Assembly (NCBI RefSeq): GCF_016917355.1 | Contig: NZ_CP070304.1 | Coordinates: forward strand, 1,054,001 to 1,118,000 | Direction: 5' to 3' | From: Glaciimonas sp. PAMC28666 | GTDB taxonomy: Bacteria; Pseudomonadota; Gammaproteobacteria; Burkholderiales; Burkholderiaceae_D | Length of the DNA: 64,000 nt | Shown here: positions 9,002-16,953 of the stretch, one piece after another | Layout: each line of letters opens with the position of its first letter | How positions within the stretch are numbered: position 1 is the first letter of the stretch | The notes under the pieces: model-generated | The model's input: the letters and a program-made list of their open reading frames with translations, nothing else | Database searches by the model: none | What the model was told of the DNA's origin: nothing | Position numbers and translations under genes: made by a program

Positions 9002-9504
9002 GGAAGGATTAATTGCCAATATCCAACATCGATCCAGGCATCGGATTTTATCCCGACTTCACGAAACACCCCGACCTTCTGGAATCCCATTTTTTCGTGC
9101 AGTGCCACGCTCCCCGCATTCGGCAGCGCAATCCCGCCGATCACCGTATGCACAGGCAGTTTTGCCAGCACGTCCAATAAGGCCCGATATAACATTGACC
9201 CTAGCCCCTTTCCAGCGAAAGTATCCGATAAATAAACCGAACTTTCCACCGCTTGCGCATACGCCGCGCGCGCGCGCCATTTGGTTGCGTATGCGTAACC
9301 CCGAATGACGTCACCGTGATCGCCACTTTCTACACATACCAACCAAGGGAAAAATGCCGTCACTTCTGTAATGCGCAGCGCCATCTCGCGCGCGGTAACG
9401 ACAGCCGTCTCAAAACTGATATTTGTGTTCAACACATAAGGATTGTAGATTTCGCATATCGCGGCAGCATCGCTGACCGTGGCGGGACGAATGATAAAAG
9501 TCAT
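8998..9504 (-). CDS. GNAT N-acetyltransferase, phosphinothricin-acetyltransferase-like
   Basis: A 168-residue GNAT enzyme that would transfer acetyl from acetyl-CoA to an amine. The N-terminus FIIRPATVSDAAAICEIYNPYV and the CoA-binding motif AGKGLGSMLYRAL near residue 95 match the Pat/Bar-like subgroup, as does HEKMGFQKVGVFREVG near the C-terminus. ATG at 9504 fits that family's N-terminus; the 40-residue upstream extension has no family resemblance. No clear ribosome binding site precedes it. Its TGA overlaps the ATG of the pseudouridine synthase gene. Substrate not predictable. Confidence 0.85.
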   Translation of the reverse strand: MTFIIRPATVSDAAAICEIYNPYVLNTNISFETAVVTAREMALRITEVTAFFPWLVCVESGDHGDVIRGYAYATKWRARAAYAQAVESSVYLSDTFAGKGLGSMLYRALLDVLAKLPVHTVIGGIALPNAGSVALHEKMGFQKVGVFREVGIKSDAWIDVGYWQLILP

Positions 9505-9748
9505 AGTGAGTGAAAGTGAAGAGAGAAAGCGGCTGGTAGCCTGAAAATCAGATCCGGGCGCTCGCACCGATATGACCGTGCGACCTACGAATGATTGCAA
9601 TGATAACGCGCTATTGGTAAACATGCGGTATTTGCCAATAGCGCTGGCTTAATGCTGCTGAAATGCCGATGGAATGCTGGCCCTGTGATTGCGCCATATT
9701 AATGCTTCACCAACTTTCCAGCATTAATAAGAGCGCACCGGTATTCAC

Positions 9749-11635
9749 TTAACGCCCTACTGCCTCGCTGATCAGAAGCAACGCACTGGCGTCTTCAATC
9801 GTCGGCAAATCACCAGGATCGCGGCCCTCACAAATCGCCTGTATCGAGCGGCGCAGTAATTTTCCAGAGCGCGTCTTCGGCAAAAGATTGACAAAATATA
9901 CACGCGAGGGGCGTCCGACTGCGCCGATCTGTTTGTCGACCACGCCCATGATGTCCTTCTCTGCTGTGGCTCTGGCGGCATCATCGGTCAGACCGCTGAT
10001 ATCCTTCAAAATCACAAAGGCGACCGCTGCCTGACCTTTCAGTTTGTCTTCGACGCCCACCACCGCCACTTCCGATACGTTCGGATGGCTAGAGATACTT
10101 TCCTCGATTTCGCGCGTTCCGAGGCGATGTCCGGCAACATTAATGACATCGTCAGTGCGCCCCAAAATGAAATAGTAGCCGTCCTCATCGCGCACGCCCC
10201 AGTCGAACGTGGAATACACCTGATGCTCAAAATTGGACCAGTAAGTACTAACATACCGCTCATCATCGCCATAGATAGTTTGCAGGCAACCTGGTGGCAA
10301 CGGCCCTTCAACCACCAGCACGCCTTTTTCGTTGGCCTTACAAACGGCGCCGGTGTTTTCGTCGACGAGTTGCATTTTGTAGCCGTACATCGGCACGCCG
10401 GGACTGCCCAGTCGCGTCGGTTTGTCTTCGATATTTTTAGCGATTGTCATCATTGGCCAACCCGATTCGGTTTGCCAATAATTGTCGTAGACCGGAACAC
10501 CGAGCGCCTCGGCAATCCAGCTTGAGGTCGTTTCATCAAGCGGCTCGCCCGCCAGATACAACGCTTGCAGCGACGACACGTCATATTTCTGCAGCAATTC
10601 GGGAGGTTGCTTTTTCAGCACCCGGATCGCCGTTGGGGCTGAAAACATTTGCGTCACTTTGTATTTTTCGACGATGCTCCACCAGATACCTGCATCGGGA
10701 GAAATCGGCAATCCCTCGTACATGATGGTCGCCATACCCGCAATCAATGGCCCATAGACAATGTAAGAATGCCCGACGACCCAACCTATATCCGAAGTAC
10801 TAAAAAACGTCCCACCTGCTTTGCCGCAAAAAATATAATCGATCGACGTCGCCAGCGCGACCGCCTGGCCACCGACATCACGCTGCACACCTTTTGGCTT
10901 GCCTGTGGTTCCCGATGTGTACAGAACATAAGAAATCTCATTGGACTCAAGCCAGACCACCGGGACGCTGGCATCCATGTGCAAGGCCCTTTGTGCGGCG
11001 TAATCGACATCGCGGCCAGCAGTCATCGGCATTTCCGCCAGGCCACGGTTGACCATCAACACGTGTGCCGGTTTATACGGGGACAACACAATCGCCTCGT
11101 CCAGCAACCCCTTGTATGGCACCACCTTGCCACCGCGCGAGCCTGCGTCTGCAGATACCACCAGCACCGGCTTCACATCATCGATACGTGTCGCCAGACT
11201 GTGCGCCGCAAAACCACCAAATACCACCGAATGAATCGCACCAATCCGGGCGCAAGCCAACATCACGAAGGCCGCCTCGGCGATCATCGGCATGTAGATC
11301 AGTACCCGATCACCGCGACCCACGCCTAGCGATTGCATCATCGCTGCCGCACGAATAACCTCGGACTGTAACTGCCGATACGAATACACACTTTCGCTAT
11401 TGGTTTCGGTCGAAATAGCGATCAGCGCCGCTTGCTCGCCCCGTGTGGCGACCCAGCGGTCGACCGCGTTATGACATAAATTTGTGGTACCCCCGACGAA
11501 CCATCTGGTAAAAGGCGGCTTACTGTAATCCAGAACCTGAGTGAACGGTTTATGCCAGTCGATTCTTCTGGCTTGCTCAGCCCAAAAGGTGTGTGGATCA
11601 TCTACAGATCGTCGATAAAGGCTTGCGTATGTCAT
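9749..11635 (-). CDS. prpE: Propionyl-CoA synthetase PrpE
   Basis: ATP-dependent acyl-CoA synthetase that activates propionate for the methylcitrate cycle. At 628 residues it is the usual PrpE length. The N-terminus YASLYRRSVDDPHTFWAEQA and motifs YVLYTSGTTGKPKGVQRDVG (A3 AMP-binding, near residue 245), YDNYWQTESGWPM (near 390) and the C-terminal LPKTRSGKLLRR with the catalytic lysine are all present. ATG is preceded by GAGGAGACAAC. It lies 269 bases downstream of prpD on the same strand, with a hairpin in the gap, so it may be partly independent. The PrpR activator is encoded divergently beyond prpD. Confidence 0.95.
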   Translation of the reverse strand: MTYASLYRRSVDDPHTFWAEQARRIDWHKPFTQVLDYSKPPFTRWFVGGTTNLCHNAVDRWVATRGEQAALIAISTETNSESVYSYRQLQSEVIRAAAMMQSLGVGRGDRVLIYMPMIAEAAFVMLACARIGAIHSVVFGGFAAHSLATRIDDVKPVLVVSADAGSRGGKVVPYKGLLDEAIVLSPYKPAHVLMVNRGLAEMPMTAGRDVDYAAQRALHMDASVPVVWLESNEISYVLYTSGTTGKPKGVQRDVGGQAVALATSIDYIFCGKAGGTFFSTSDIGWVVGHSYIVYGPLIAGMATIMYEGLPISPDAGIWWSIVEKYKVTQMFSAPTAIRVLKKQPPELLQKYDVSSLQALYLAGEPLDETTSSWIAEALGVPVYDNYWQTESGWPMMTIAKNIEDKPTRLGSPGVPMYGYKMQLVDENTGAVCKANEKGVLVVEGPLPPGCLQTIYGDDERYVSTYWSNFEHQVYSTFDWGVRDEDGYYFILGRTDDVINVAGHRLGTREIEESISSHPNVSEVAVVGVEDKLKGQAAVAFVILKDISGLTDDAARATAEKDIMGVVDKQIGAVGRPSRVYFVNLLPKTRSGKLLRRSIQAICEGRDPGDLPTIEDASALLLISEAVGR

Positions 11636-11862
11636 GTTGTCTCCTCATGAATGAACGTATCTGCAAGCACAGGCGAGCGCGTCAAACCGAAACCGGAAAC
11701 TGATCTTCCAGATAGTTATCTGGCGCGGGCAGCATCACAGATTAGAGATTGAATCACACAAGGTTTACAGAACGCCCTGATTGGCAATTTTCATTACCAC
11801 GAAGTTGCATTATTATTTTTGACGACGCACAACAAACCTCGCAGCGCAGCTCACTATAACGA

Positions 11863-11881
11863 ACTTTCCTTACAGGAAAGT
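11863..11881 (-). terminator. Hairpin after prpD
   Basis: Perfect 8-base stem ACTTTCCT / AGGAAAGT with a 3-base loop, 24 bases after the prpD stop on the minus strand. There is no U-tract, so it may be an mRNA-stabilising or weak attenuating hairpin rather than a full terminator. The rest of the 269-base prpD-prpE gap shows only the prpE ribosome binding site. Confidence 0.4.
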
Positions 11882-11904
11882 CGGCAAAGTCGATAAAAAT
11901 GTCA

Positions 11905-13350
11905 TCAAATGACGTATAAATCCATATATTCATTGACTGCCATTGCTTCCAATTTTTTCTGGTCGAGAGAGACCTCCAAAATTTTTTGCTGCTGCCTGAC
12001 CGGGAACTGCCGCGCCAGATTGATTTTAAACTTCTTCTCCAGTAACGGTATTCCCTCTTTGCGGCGGCGTGCATGCCCGATAGGATATTCGACAATGACT
12101 TCTTTCAACGTATTACCGTCTTTCAACGTTACAGTCAACGCATTCGCAATCGAACGCTTTTTCGGATCATGATAATCCTTGGTGAATACGGGATCTTCAA
12201 GGCACACTATTTTTGCCCGGAGGAGATCGATACGTTGGTCGGCGGCCACATTATCTTCATAATCGCTGGCGCTCAGACGGCCATGGATGAACGCTACCGC
12301 GACCATGTATTGAATGCAATGATCGCGATCGGCGGGATTATTCAACGGCCCCTTTTTGTCGATAATACGCAAACATGCTTCGTGCGTACGGATCGAGATT
12401 TTTTTGATATCGTCAACTGATTTACTCGCCTTGCTCAGTTGCTGATGTAAGGCCAGCGCTGCTTCGACTGCAGTTTGGGCATGGAACTCAGCCGGAAAGG
12501 AAATCTTGAACAAAACGTTTTCCATCACGTAGGATCCGTACTGACGTTGGAATTTAAAAGGCTGACCTTTAAACAGTACATCGTAAAACCCCCAGGTCTT
12601 GGCGGTCAACACCGATGGATAGCCCATCTCGCCGGTTTTTGCCATCAGTGCCAGGCGTACGGCACGCGAGGTTGCATCGCCAGCGGCCCAGGATTTCCGA
12701 GAGCCGGTATTTGGCGAGTGACGGTAAGTGCGTAACGACTGACCGTCAACCCAGGCCAGGGAGACTGCGTTAAGCGATTCCTCGCGCGTCAGGCCCAGCA
12801 TTTCTGAGACGACTGCGGTGGACGCAACCTTGACCAAAACGACATGATCGAGACCGACTTTATTGAATGAATTTTCGAGCGCAATACAACCTTGAATTTC
12901 GTGTGCCTTGATCATCCCGGTCAACACGTCTTTCATGGTCAGAGGCTTTTTCCCGGCGGCAACGGCGTTGCGTGAGAGCCAGTCGGCCGTGGCGAGAATA
13001 CCGCCGAGATTGTCGGAGGGATGGCCCCATTCTGCGGCGAGCCAGGTGTCGTTGAAATCGAGCCAGCGAATCATCATGCCGATGTTGAATGCGGCTTGAA
13101 TGGGGTCAAGTTGGAATTGTGTTCCGGGGACTTTGGCGCCATGGGGGACTATCGTGCCTGGGACGATGGGGCCCATTAATTTTTTGCAGGCGGGATATTC
13201 CAGCGCTTCCAATCCGCAGCCTAGGGTGTCGATCAGGCAGTTGCGGGCGGTGTCGTACGCTACTGGGGAGGTGATTTTGTAGTTGGATACGTAGTCGACT
13301 ATGTCGGTGAGGACTTTGTCGTATTTTGGTTGGGCGGTGGAGGCGGGCAT
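11905..13350 (-). CDS. prpD: 2-methylcitrate dehydratase PrpD
   Basis: Dehydrates 2-methylcitrate to 2-methyl-cis-aconitate in propionate catabolism. It is 481 residues, the normal PrpD length, and belongs to the MmgE/PrpD family: RNCLIDTLGCGLEALEYPAC near residue 40, IRWLDFNDTWLAAEWGHPSDN near 95, HSPNTGSRKSWAAGDATSRA near 210, and ISFPAEFHAQTAVEAAL near 290. ATG at 13350 follows AAAAAGGTAAAAA. Upstream lies a repeat-bearing gap, not prpB or prpC, which usually share the operon. Assignment is firm; the regulation by PrpR is inferred from the divergent gene. Confidence 0.95.
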   Translation of the reverse strand: MPASTAQPKYDKVLTDIVDYVSNYKITSPVAYDTARNCLIDTLGCGLEALEYPACKKLMGPIVPGTIVPHGAKVPGTQFQLDPIQAAFNIGMMIRWLDFNDTWLAAEWGHPSDNLGGILATADWLSRNAVAAGKKPLTMKDVLTGMIKAHEIQGCIALENSFNKVGLDHVVLVKVASTAVVSEMLGLTREESLNAVSLAWVDGQSLRTYRHSPNTGSRKSWAAGDATSRAVRLALMAKTGEMGYPSVLTAKTWGFYDVLFKGQPFKFQRQYGSYVMENVLFKISFPAEFHAQTAVEAALALHQQLSKASKSVDDIKKISIRTHEACLRIIDKKGPLNNPADRDHCIQYMVAVAFIHGRLSASDYEDNVAADQRIDLLRAKIVCLEDPVFTKDYHDPKKRSIANALTVTLKDGNTLKEVIVEYPIGHARRRKEGIPLLEKKFKINLARQFPVRQQQKILEVSLDQKKLEAMAVNEYMDLYVI

Positions 13351-13407
13351 TTTTTACCTTTTTCAGGAGGGAGGATCTGTTTATTTTTCCTTGAGTGACT
13401 TGGCGGT

Positions 13408-13592
13408 TATTACTCCGTGAGGACTTGTCGGGGGTAGCCTAACGATTAATTACGTTCATTTCTAATTAACGTGGCTATTACCCCGTGGATGCTCGTCGGG
13501 CGCCCCCCGACAAGCATCCACGGAGTAATAAGCGCCTTAGTTACGAACGACCGTATTTGACTGAAATCGATACAACATAAAACACACCAATC
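13408..13592. repeat. Dispersed repeat copy with a 25-bp inverted repeat, upstream of prpD
   Basis: TATTACCCCGTGGATGCTCG (13476 on) and its partner at 13506-13530 form a 25-base stem with two mismatches around a 5-base loop. The right half continues (TTAGTTACGAACGACCGT, ATCGATACAACATAAAACAC) as a diverged single copy of the 116-bp unit found at 1645-1992. A further degenerate copy of the arm lies at 13408-13433. The element fills most of the 313-base gap between prpD and the lipoprotein gene. Confidence 0.85.
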
Positions 13593-13663
13593 AAGCAAAG
13601 TTATTCGCCGCCAGACTCTCCTCAAGCACGCAAGAGTAATACCCCATCAATAAACAATACTCC

Positions 13664-14116
13664 CTACCTTACTCTACATTCATTAGCCAACTGCGCCCCC
13701 TGCTTAGTATTAAGCAACATAGACTTAGCCGGAATCTGAATCCACACCATCCCACTAGCCCGATTTTCAAAACGCACCGCCCCGGTAGTAGTAGACACTG
13801 GCACCATCGCATACTTGCTACCCTTCCATGTCATACTCGCCCCACTACTCCCATCCAACGCAATCTCAACCCGGTTACCTAATTCGCAACTAAATTGACC
13901 GGTCGTCAACGAAGGAGAGGCAACCACCTTGCCCAGACCCGGCAATTCCGCCGCAGGACTGCGCGTATCGTTGAGCGGCACCGATGATCCGCAGGCTGCT
14001 AGCAGGCCGGTGATAACCACCACCGAAGCAACGGTCGAGAATTTCACACTGAAACGATTTGTTGCCTTGATTGCACTCTTTACGCTTATTACGCTTATTA
14101 CGTTTATTACATTCAT
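13664..14116 (-). CDS. Lipoprotein with MliC-like domain
   Basis: A 150-residue predicted lipoprotein. The first 30 residues are basic then hydrophobic (ASVVVITGLLAAC), with the lipobox cysteine at about residue 42. The C-terminal half (FSCELGNRVEIALDG, MTWKGSKYAMVP, RFENRASGMVWIQIP, LANEC) has the paired cysteines and beta-strand pattern of the MliC/PliC lysozyme-inhibitor fold, so it may protect the wall against host or predator lysozyme (inference). ATG at 14116 follows AGGAAAATGCT. Its first codons consist of 9-bp repeats giving Val-Ile-Ser/Asn triplets, making an unusually long, repetitive signal. It is divergent from prpR and co-directional with prpD. Confidence 0.7.
   Translation of the reverse strand: MNVINVISVISVKSAIKATNRFSVKFSTVASVVVITGLLAACGSSVPLNDTRSPAAELPGLGKVVASPSLTTGQFSCELGNRVEIALDGSSGASMTWKGSKYAMVPVSTTTGAVRFENRASGMVWIQIPAKSMLLNTKQGAQLANECRVR
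14080..14115. repeat. Four 9-bp repeats in the start of the MliC-like gene
   Basis: Units TTACGCTTA, TTACGCTTA, TTACGTTTA and TTACATTCA are contiguous and in frame; the last contains the start codon (on the minus strand). They add residues before the signal peptide. Confidence 0.85.
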
Positions 14117-14542
14117 AGCATTTTCCTGAAATTAGAGAATTCGACACAAGGTAAATTGGCTACCAGCACACCCTGACCCTCCTCAGGCATTTCTTTTTGC
14201 AGACCAATTAATACAAATTCTAAATCTTCTAAGGCGCAATAAGATGGCCAAGAACAAATAATTTCATTTCCGATGCCTTATTTATATCAGCAGAAACTAC
14301 ACCATTCATCCTCAAGCGCCACCCTTCCAGCCATTCGTGTGCCATCGCACGCGTTGATCCAAACAAAGCAGGCATTGCAGCAAAAAAGAAACTAACGCCA
14401 TAGAAATCAAACACTTACACCGATATATGCACCGCAGGTTGCCGCTTCCGCAGCGACGGGCTCAGCGCGCTGTTGCGTCGCAGGTGAAAATATGAAACAG
14501 TGATGAAACACCAGTTGAAACACTCATTGAATCCAGGCCAAC
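14117..14542. promoter_or_regulatory. Divergent control region with three phased TGAAACA boxes
   Basis: The 426-base gap between the lipoprotein gene and prpR holds no credible gene. TGAAACA occurs three times on the plus strand at 14493-14499, 14504-14510 and 14516-14522, 11-12 bases apart, just before the prpR start. Such helically phased boxes suggest PrpR autoregulation or an enhancer (inference). I did not find a convincing -24/-12 promoter on either strand here. Confidence 0.5.
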
Positions 14543-16207
14543 ATGTCCCGACCTTTTTCCAGCAACCCAACGCCCCATCGACACGCTGGCCATACCGACA
14601 ATATCGATAAACCGGTTATTTGGACCGTCTCGGTTTCACGATTGTTTGATCTTTTTCGCGACATCACGCTCGAATATGATCATCAGGCAACGATCATCCC
14701 CCTCAACCTTGGTTTCGAAGATGCCGTGCAACATATACGTGAGCGGCTGGCCACCGAACGCTGCGACGCCGTGATTGCGGCCGGTTCCAATGCTGCATAT
14801 CTAAAAAGTCGTTTGTCGGTGCCGGTGATCATTGCCAAAGCCAGTGGTTTTGACTTTATGCATGCGCTGGCAAAAGCGCGCAAAATATCCCCCCATTTAG
14901 GGGTCGTTACCTATCAGGAAACGCTGCCAGCGTTGCGTGAATTTCAAACCATGTTTGGCTTGAATATCAAGCAACGCGCCTACGTTACCGCCGAAGATGC
15001 GCGCGCCCAGATTAAAGAATTAAAATCACTCGGCATCCAGGCCATCGTCGGCGCCGGGCTGATTACCGATCTGGCAGAAGAAGCGGGATTGACCGGTATT
15101 TTTGTGTATTCTTCCAATTCAATCCGGCTAGCATTTGAAGATGCGCTGGAAATGGCACGGTTGACACAACTGGAATCGTCGCGCGGACGTGGTTATCCGG
15201 TCGCCGATACTTTACGCACCAAACACGGCATCAACGATTTGCGCGGCAACTCGGAAGCAATGGAAACGATACGGCAAACCATCGTCCTGTTTGCGCGCTC
15301 CCCCGCGACCGTGTTAATTCAAGGAGAAACCGGCACCGGCAAAGAACTGGCAGCGCAGGCGATCCATCGCGAGCATCCGCATGAACAAGGAACCGCCGCA
15401 AAAACTGGCCGCCCCTTCGTAGCAGTCAATTGCGGCGCATTAGCTGAGTCGTTACTCGAAGCGGAATTATTCGGTCACGAAGAGGGTGCTTTCACAGGTT
15501 CTCGCCGGGGCGGCCGAGCCGGTCTTTTCGAAGCAGCCCACCGCGGCACTTTGTTCCTCGACGAAATTGGCGAAATGCCGTTGCCGCTTCAAACCAGATT
15601 GCTACGTGTTTTAGAGGAACGCGAAGTCGTGCGTGTTGGCGGTACCCGACCGATACCCATTGACGTGCGCATTATCAGCGCCACCCATTGCGATCTTGAC
15701 CAACGGGTCCGGGAAGGTCGTTTCCGTGGCGACCTGTTTTACCGTCTGACGGTCCTCCGTTTGAATTTACCCCCGTTGCGCGAGCATCCCGAGGATCTGG
15801 TCACGCTGGCAGAATGGCGATTGAAACACGCGTTGGCGTCCTTGGGTGTGCGGCCGCACGCCAATCTACATGCCGAAGTAGTCACCTGTCTTCCATTGCT
15901 CGCCCGCTATAGATGGCCGGGCAATGTGCGCGAACTACGCAATTTAATGGAGCGTCTGGCGCTGTATCTTGCGGCCGAACCTTTACAGGCATTGACCCCC
16001 GCCTTCATGATCAAACTTGCTCCCGAATTGGGCACAGGGAGAGTAACCCTCGCTGACAACATTGACAGCGCCGACAGCATAAAGGAAATTCCAGCGGAAA
16101 CGATCAGCGAAGTGCTCAATCGCTTTTCCGGAAACCGTGAGGCGGCAGCGAAACACCTCGGAATTAGCCGGACCACTCTCTGGCGCAAATTGAAAGCAAC
16201 GGTGTGA
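14543..16207 (+). CDS. prpR: Sigma-54-dependent propionate catabolism activator PrpR
   Basis: Enhancer-binding protein that senses 2-methylcitrate and activates prp genes with RNA polymerase sigma-54. The 554 residues comprise a PrpR_N sensor domain (about 25-190), an AAA+ domain with Walker A GETGTGKE near residue 275, the sigma-54-contact loop GAFTGS near 317 (the Ser form is normal for PrpR), Walker B LFLDEIGE near 345, and a Fis-type helix-turn-helix at the end ([20 protein letters not shown]). It is transcribed away from prpD and prpE. ATG at 14543 has no strong ribosome binding site; a start a few codons downstream cannot be excluded. Confidence 0.94.
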   Translation: MSRPFSSNPTPHRHAGHTDNIDKPVIWTVSVSRLFDLFRDITLEYDHQATIIPLNLGFEDAVQHIRERLATERCDAVIAAGSNAAYLKSRLSVPVIIAKASGFDFMHALAKARKISPHLGVVTYQETLPALREFQTMFGLNIKQRAYVTAEDARAQIKELKSLGIQAIVGAGLITDLAEEAGLTGIFVYSSNSIRLAFEDALEMARLTQLESSRGRGYPVADTLRTKHGINDLRGNSEAMETIRQTIVLFARSPATVLIQGETGTGKELAAQAIHREHPHEQGTAAKTGRPFVAVNCGALAESLLEAELFGHEEGAFTGSRRGGRAGLFEAAHRGTLFLDEIGEMPLPLQTRLLRVLEEREVVRVGGTRPIPIDVRIISATHCDLDQRVREGRFRGDLFYRLTVLRLNLPPLREHPEDLVTLAEWRLKHALASLGVRPHANLHAEVVTCLPLLARYRWPGNVRELRNLMERLALYLAAEPLQALTPAFMIKLAPELGTGRVTLADNIDSADSIKEIPAETISEVLNRFSGNREAAAKHLGISRTTLWRKLKATV

Positions 16208-16257
16208 TGCTGCAGATTGTGCCCTTGGCACCACGACATAGTTGGCTCTTTGAAAAA

Positions 16258-16285
16258 GCAAAGCCAGCGCGTACGCTGGCTTTGC
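16258..16285 (+). terminator. Terminator hairpin after prpR
   Basis: Perfect 12-base stem GCAAAGCCAGCG / CGCTGGCTTTGC around CGTA, 51 bases after the prpR stop. The U-tract is weak. The rest of the gap up to 16455 shows nothing else. Confidence 0.75.
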
Positions 16286-16455
16286 TGGTTACATAAAAAG
16301 CCGTAACTTATCGAGCGACTTAATTATGTTACATCGTCACCAGATATTTCTCGTCGCCACTTTCGTAGCGAATTCTACGCGACAGATGCATACTACAAAC
16401 ACCCCAATTTCATAATCTCTATGTCAGCTATTGAGGAGATGCTCGTTCAGAACTA

Positions 16456-16689
16456 TCAGGATTTTGAACGACCTGAGCCTGAACCAGATCCGCTTTGGCT
16501 CGACTTATCGCTTCCGCTTGAACCTTTGTTACCTTGATCATTCGTTTGGGAAGTGTTTTTGTGGCTTTGTTCGCCTGCCTTCACATGTTGCTCGTGCGTA
16601 CCGCCGCGAGTTGAGCTACCAGAATTGTCCTTCGAACCACTTTGATTGTTACCAGATTGGTTGTTACTCGAGTTTGATGAGCTCATCAT
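16456..16689 (-). CDS. Small hydrophilic KGG-type stress protein
   Basis: A 77-residue Ser/Gly/Asn/Gln-rich protein with almost no hydrophobic residues. The central RGGTHEQHVKAGEQSHKN resembles the KGG/Con-10 motif of stress-induced proteins (for example E. coli YciG), and the flanks are low-complexity. It is probably intrinsically disordered and tied to stress or desiccation (inference), which would fit the adjacent trehalose operon. ATG at 16689 follows AAGGAAAT. Monocistronic, with about 260 bases of upstream sequence. Confidence 0.6.
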   Translation of the reverse strand: MMSSSNSSNNQSGNNQSGSKDNSGSSTRGGTHEQHVKAGEQSHKNTSQTNDQGNKGSSGSDKSSQSGSGSGSGRSKS

Positions 16690-16953
16690 ATTTCCTTTTC
16701 AAAATTTGAAAGAGTGACCATGATACGAATAAACATTTCACCAATCCAACGCCTGCTTCGAAATTAAGCCGTTTGATGAAATGTTTAACCATACTAGGTC
16801 ATCGAATAACGAATTTCCAGCCCAGTTCGTCTGATATCTTTGTGGGACTGCGCTGTCAGGGCTGACAGTCATTGACTACAGATCCTTCAAAATGTCGATA
16901 TTCTGCGACCCGTAAAAAAATTCTCGGTAAAAGCGCGGAGCCGCTATCAAGCC
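16690..16953. other. Gap between treY and the KGG gene
   Basis: 264 bases with no credible gene. It holds the promoter of the small stress gene and a palindrome CTGTCA-GGGC-TGACAG at 16853-16868, which could end the treY transcript although it lacks a U-tract. Confidence 0.4.

Noticed and set aside
8784-9308. Plus-strand reading with Val-Ser-Ala repeats
   Set aside because: Antisense to the pseudouridine synthase gene; open only because of the 9-bp array.
11754-12095. 113-codon ORF in the prpD-prpE gap
   Set aside because: It overlaps the 3' part of prpD in another frame and shows no gene features.
13636-13655. Possible -24/-12 promoter reading towards prpD (GC-N10-CC)
   Set aside because: Only the invariant dinucleotides match; surrounding bases do not fit TGGCACG-N4-TTGCA. 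It also lies before the repeat element.
14229-14414. 61-codon minus-strand ORF between the lipoprotein gene and prpR
   Set aside because: GTG start without a ribosome binding site, and it lies in a probable control region.
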